Assembly: GCA_022361115.1 (NCBI GenBank)
Contig: JAKSBL010000491.1
Span: forward strand, 1 to 33,321
Direction of reading: 5' to 3'
Origin: Spirochaetota bacterium
Lineage (GTDB): Bacteria; Spirochaetota; GWE2-31-10
DNA length: 33,321 nt
In this document: positions 33,153-33,321 of the stretch, piece after piece
How positions within the stretch are numbered: the first letter of the stretch is position 1
Layout: every line of letters begins with the position of its first letter
Position numbers and translations under genes: made by a program
Notes under the pieces: model-generated
What the model was told of the DNA's origin: nothing
Database searches by the model: none
The model's input: only the letters and a program-made list of their open reading frames with translations

Positions 33153-33321
33153 ATGCCATATTTATCAATAAACAATCATCAAGTCTATTATACAGATCAA
33201 GGTAAAGGTGAAACCCTCATCCTTTTGCACAATGGGTTTTATTCAGCAAAAACCTGGACAAATATCATATCCCGGCTTTCACAAAATTACCGGATCATTG
33301 CTTATGATCGATATGGTTATG
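33153..33321 (+). CDS. Alpha/beta hydrolase, N-terminal part (runs off the window)
   Basis: The first 56 codons of a hydrolase: a short strand pair, then LILLHNGFYSAKTWTNII, where HNG is the oxyanion-hole loop, and RIIAYDRYGY, the following strand. This is a different gene from the hydrolase at 15.5 kb. GAGG lies six bases before ATG 33153-33155, and the gene starts 12 bases after the CDF stop. The nucleophile region is beyond the window, so completeness cannot be judged. Confidence 0.85.
   Translation, partial: MPYLSINNHQVYYTDQGKGETLILLHNGFYSAKTWTNIISRLSQNYRIIAYDRYGY

Overview
This is a low-GC (roughly one third G+C by eye) chromosomal stretch from a free-living, probably anaerobic bacterium using the standard code (TGA is a stop). 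Gene content is mixed: GlpP antiterminator, MnmM/YtqB, YitT and strong Shine-Dalgarno sites look Firmicutes-like, while the two-cNBD protein, the Cache-HAMP-SpoIIE phosphatase, the GlpV-type lipoprotein and the large membrane kinase-LuxR protein are common in spirochaetes. I lean weakly to a spirochaete or deep-branching anaerobic Firmicute; sequence alone does not settle it. I saw no rRNA, tRNA, CRISPR array, insertion sequence or phage gene.

Layout. 1-5.4 kb: tail of an upstream gene, a small membrane protein, Hsp20, a PilZ protein, a duplicated Tim44/zinc-ribbon/TerB membrane protein, a PspC protein and a membrane protein whose C-terminus looks like a worn-out GGDEF domain. 5.5-10.5 kb: a self-regulating TetR plus isoprenylcysteine-type methyltransferase operon with a clear operator, a YitT protein, a two-cNBD protein and a family-3 solute-binding lipoprotein. 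10.6-15 kb: monomeric NADP isocitrate dehydrogenase behind a structured leader, a HAD phosphatase, and CbiZ. 14.8-17.9 kb: TetR, alpha/beta hydrolase and MFS exporter around a triple ATGTACAT operator. 18.1-24.2 kb: a GlpV-like glycerol-binding lipoprotein without its ABC partners, a Cache-HAMP-SpoIIE phosphatase, and convergent to it a membrane kinase-like/LuxR protein that has lost both phosphorelay residues.

24.3-31.3 kb is a glycerol regulon on the minus strand: glpP, then (after a promoter and a leader terminator) a 53-residue small membrane protein, an unfamiliar 301-residue multi-span membrane protein, glpK, then a GlpA-like dehydrogenase, a GlpB-like flavoprotein and a DUF1667 Fe-S protein. 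No GlpF is present; the two membrane proteins occupy its place. The leaders of the glpK and glpA segments carry related long inverted repeats, good candidates for the RNA target of GlpP. Together these predict glycerol entry, phosphorylation and anaerobic oxidation to dihydroxyacetone phosphate under antitermination control. 31.5-33.3 kb: MnmM methyltransferase, a cation diffusion facilitator and the start of another alpha/beta hydrolase.

Most promising for novelty: the shared glp leader elements, the GlpF-replacing membrane pair, and the phosphorelay-dead kinase-regulator next to the SpoIIE phosphatase.
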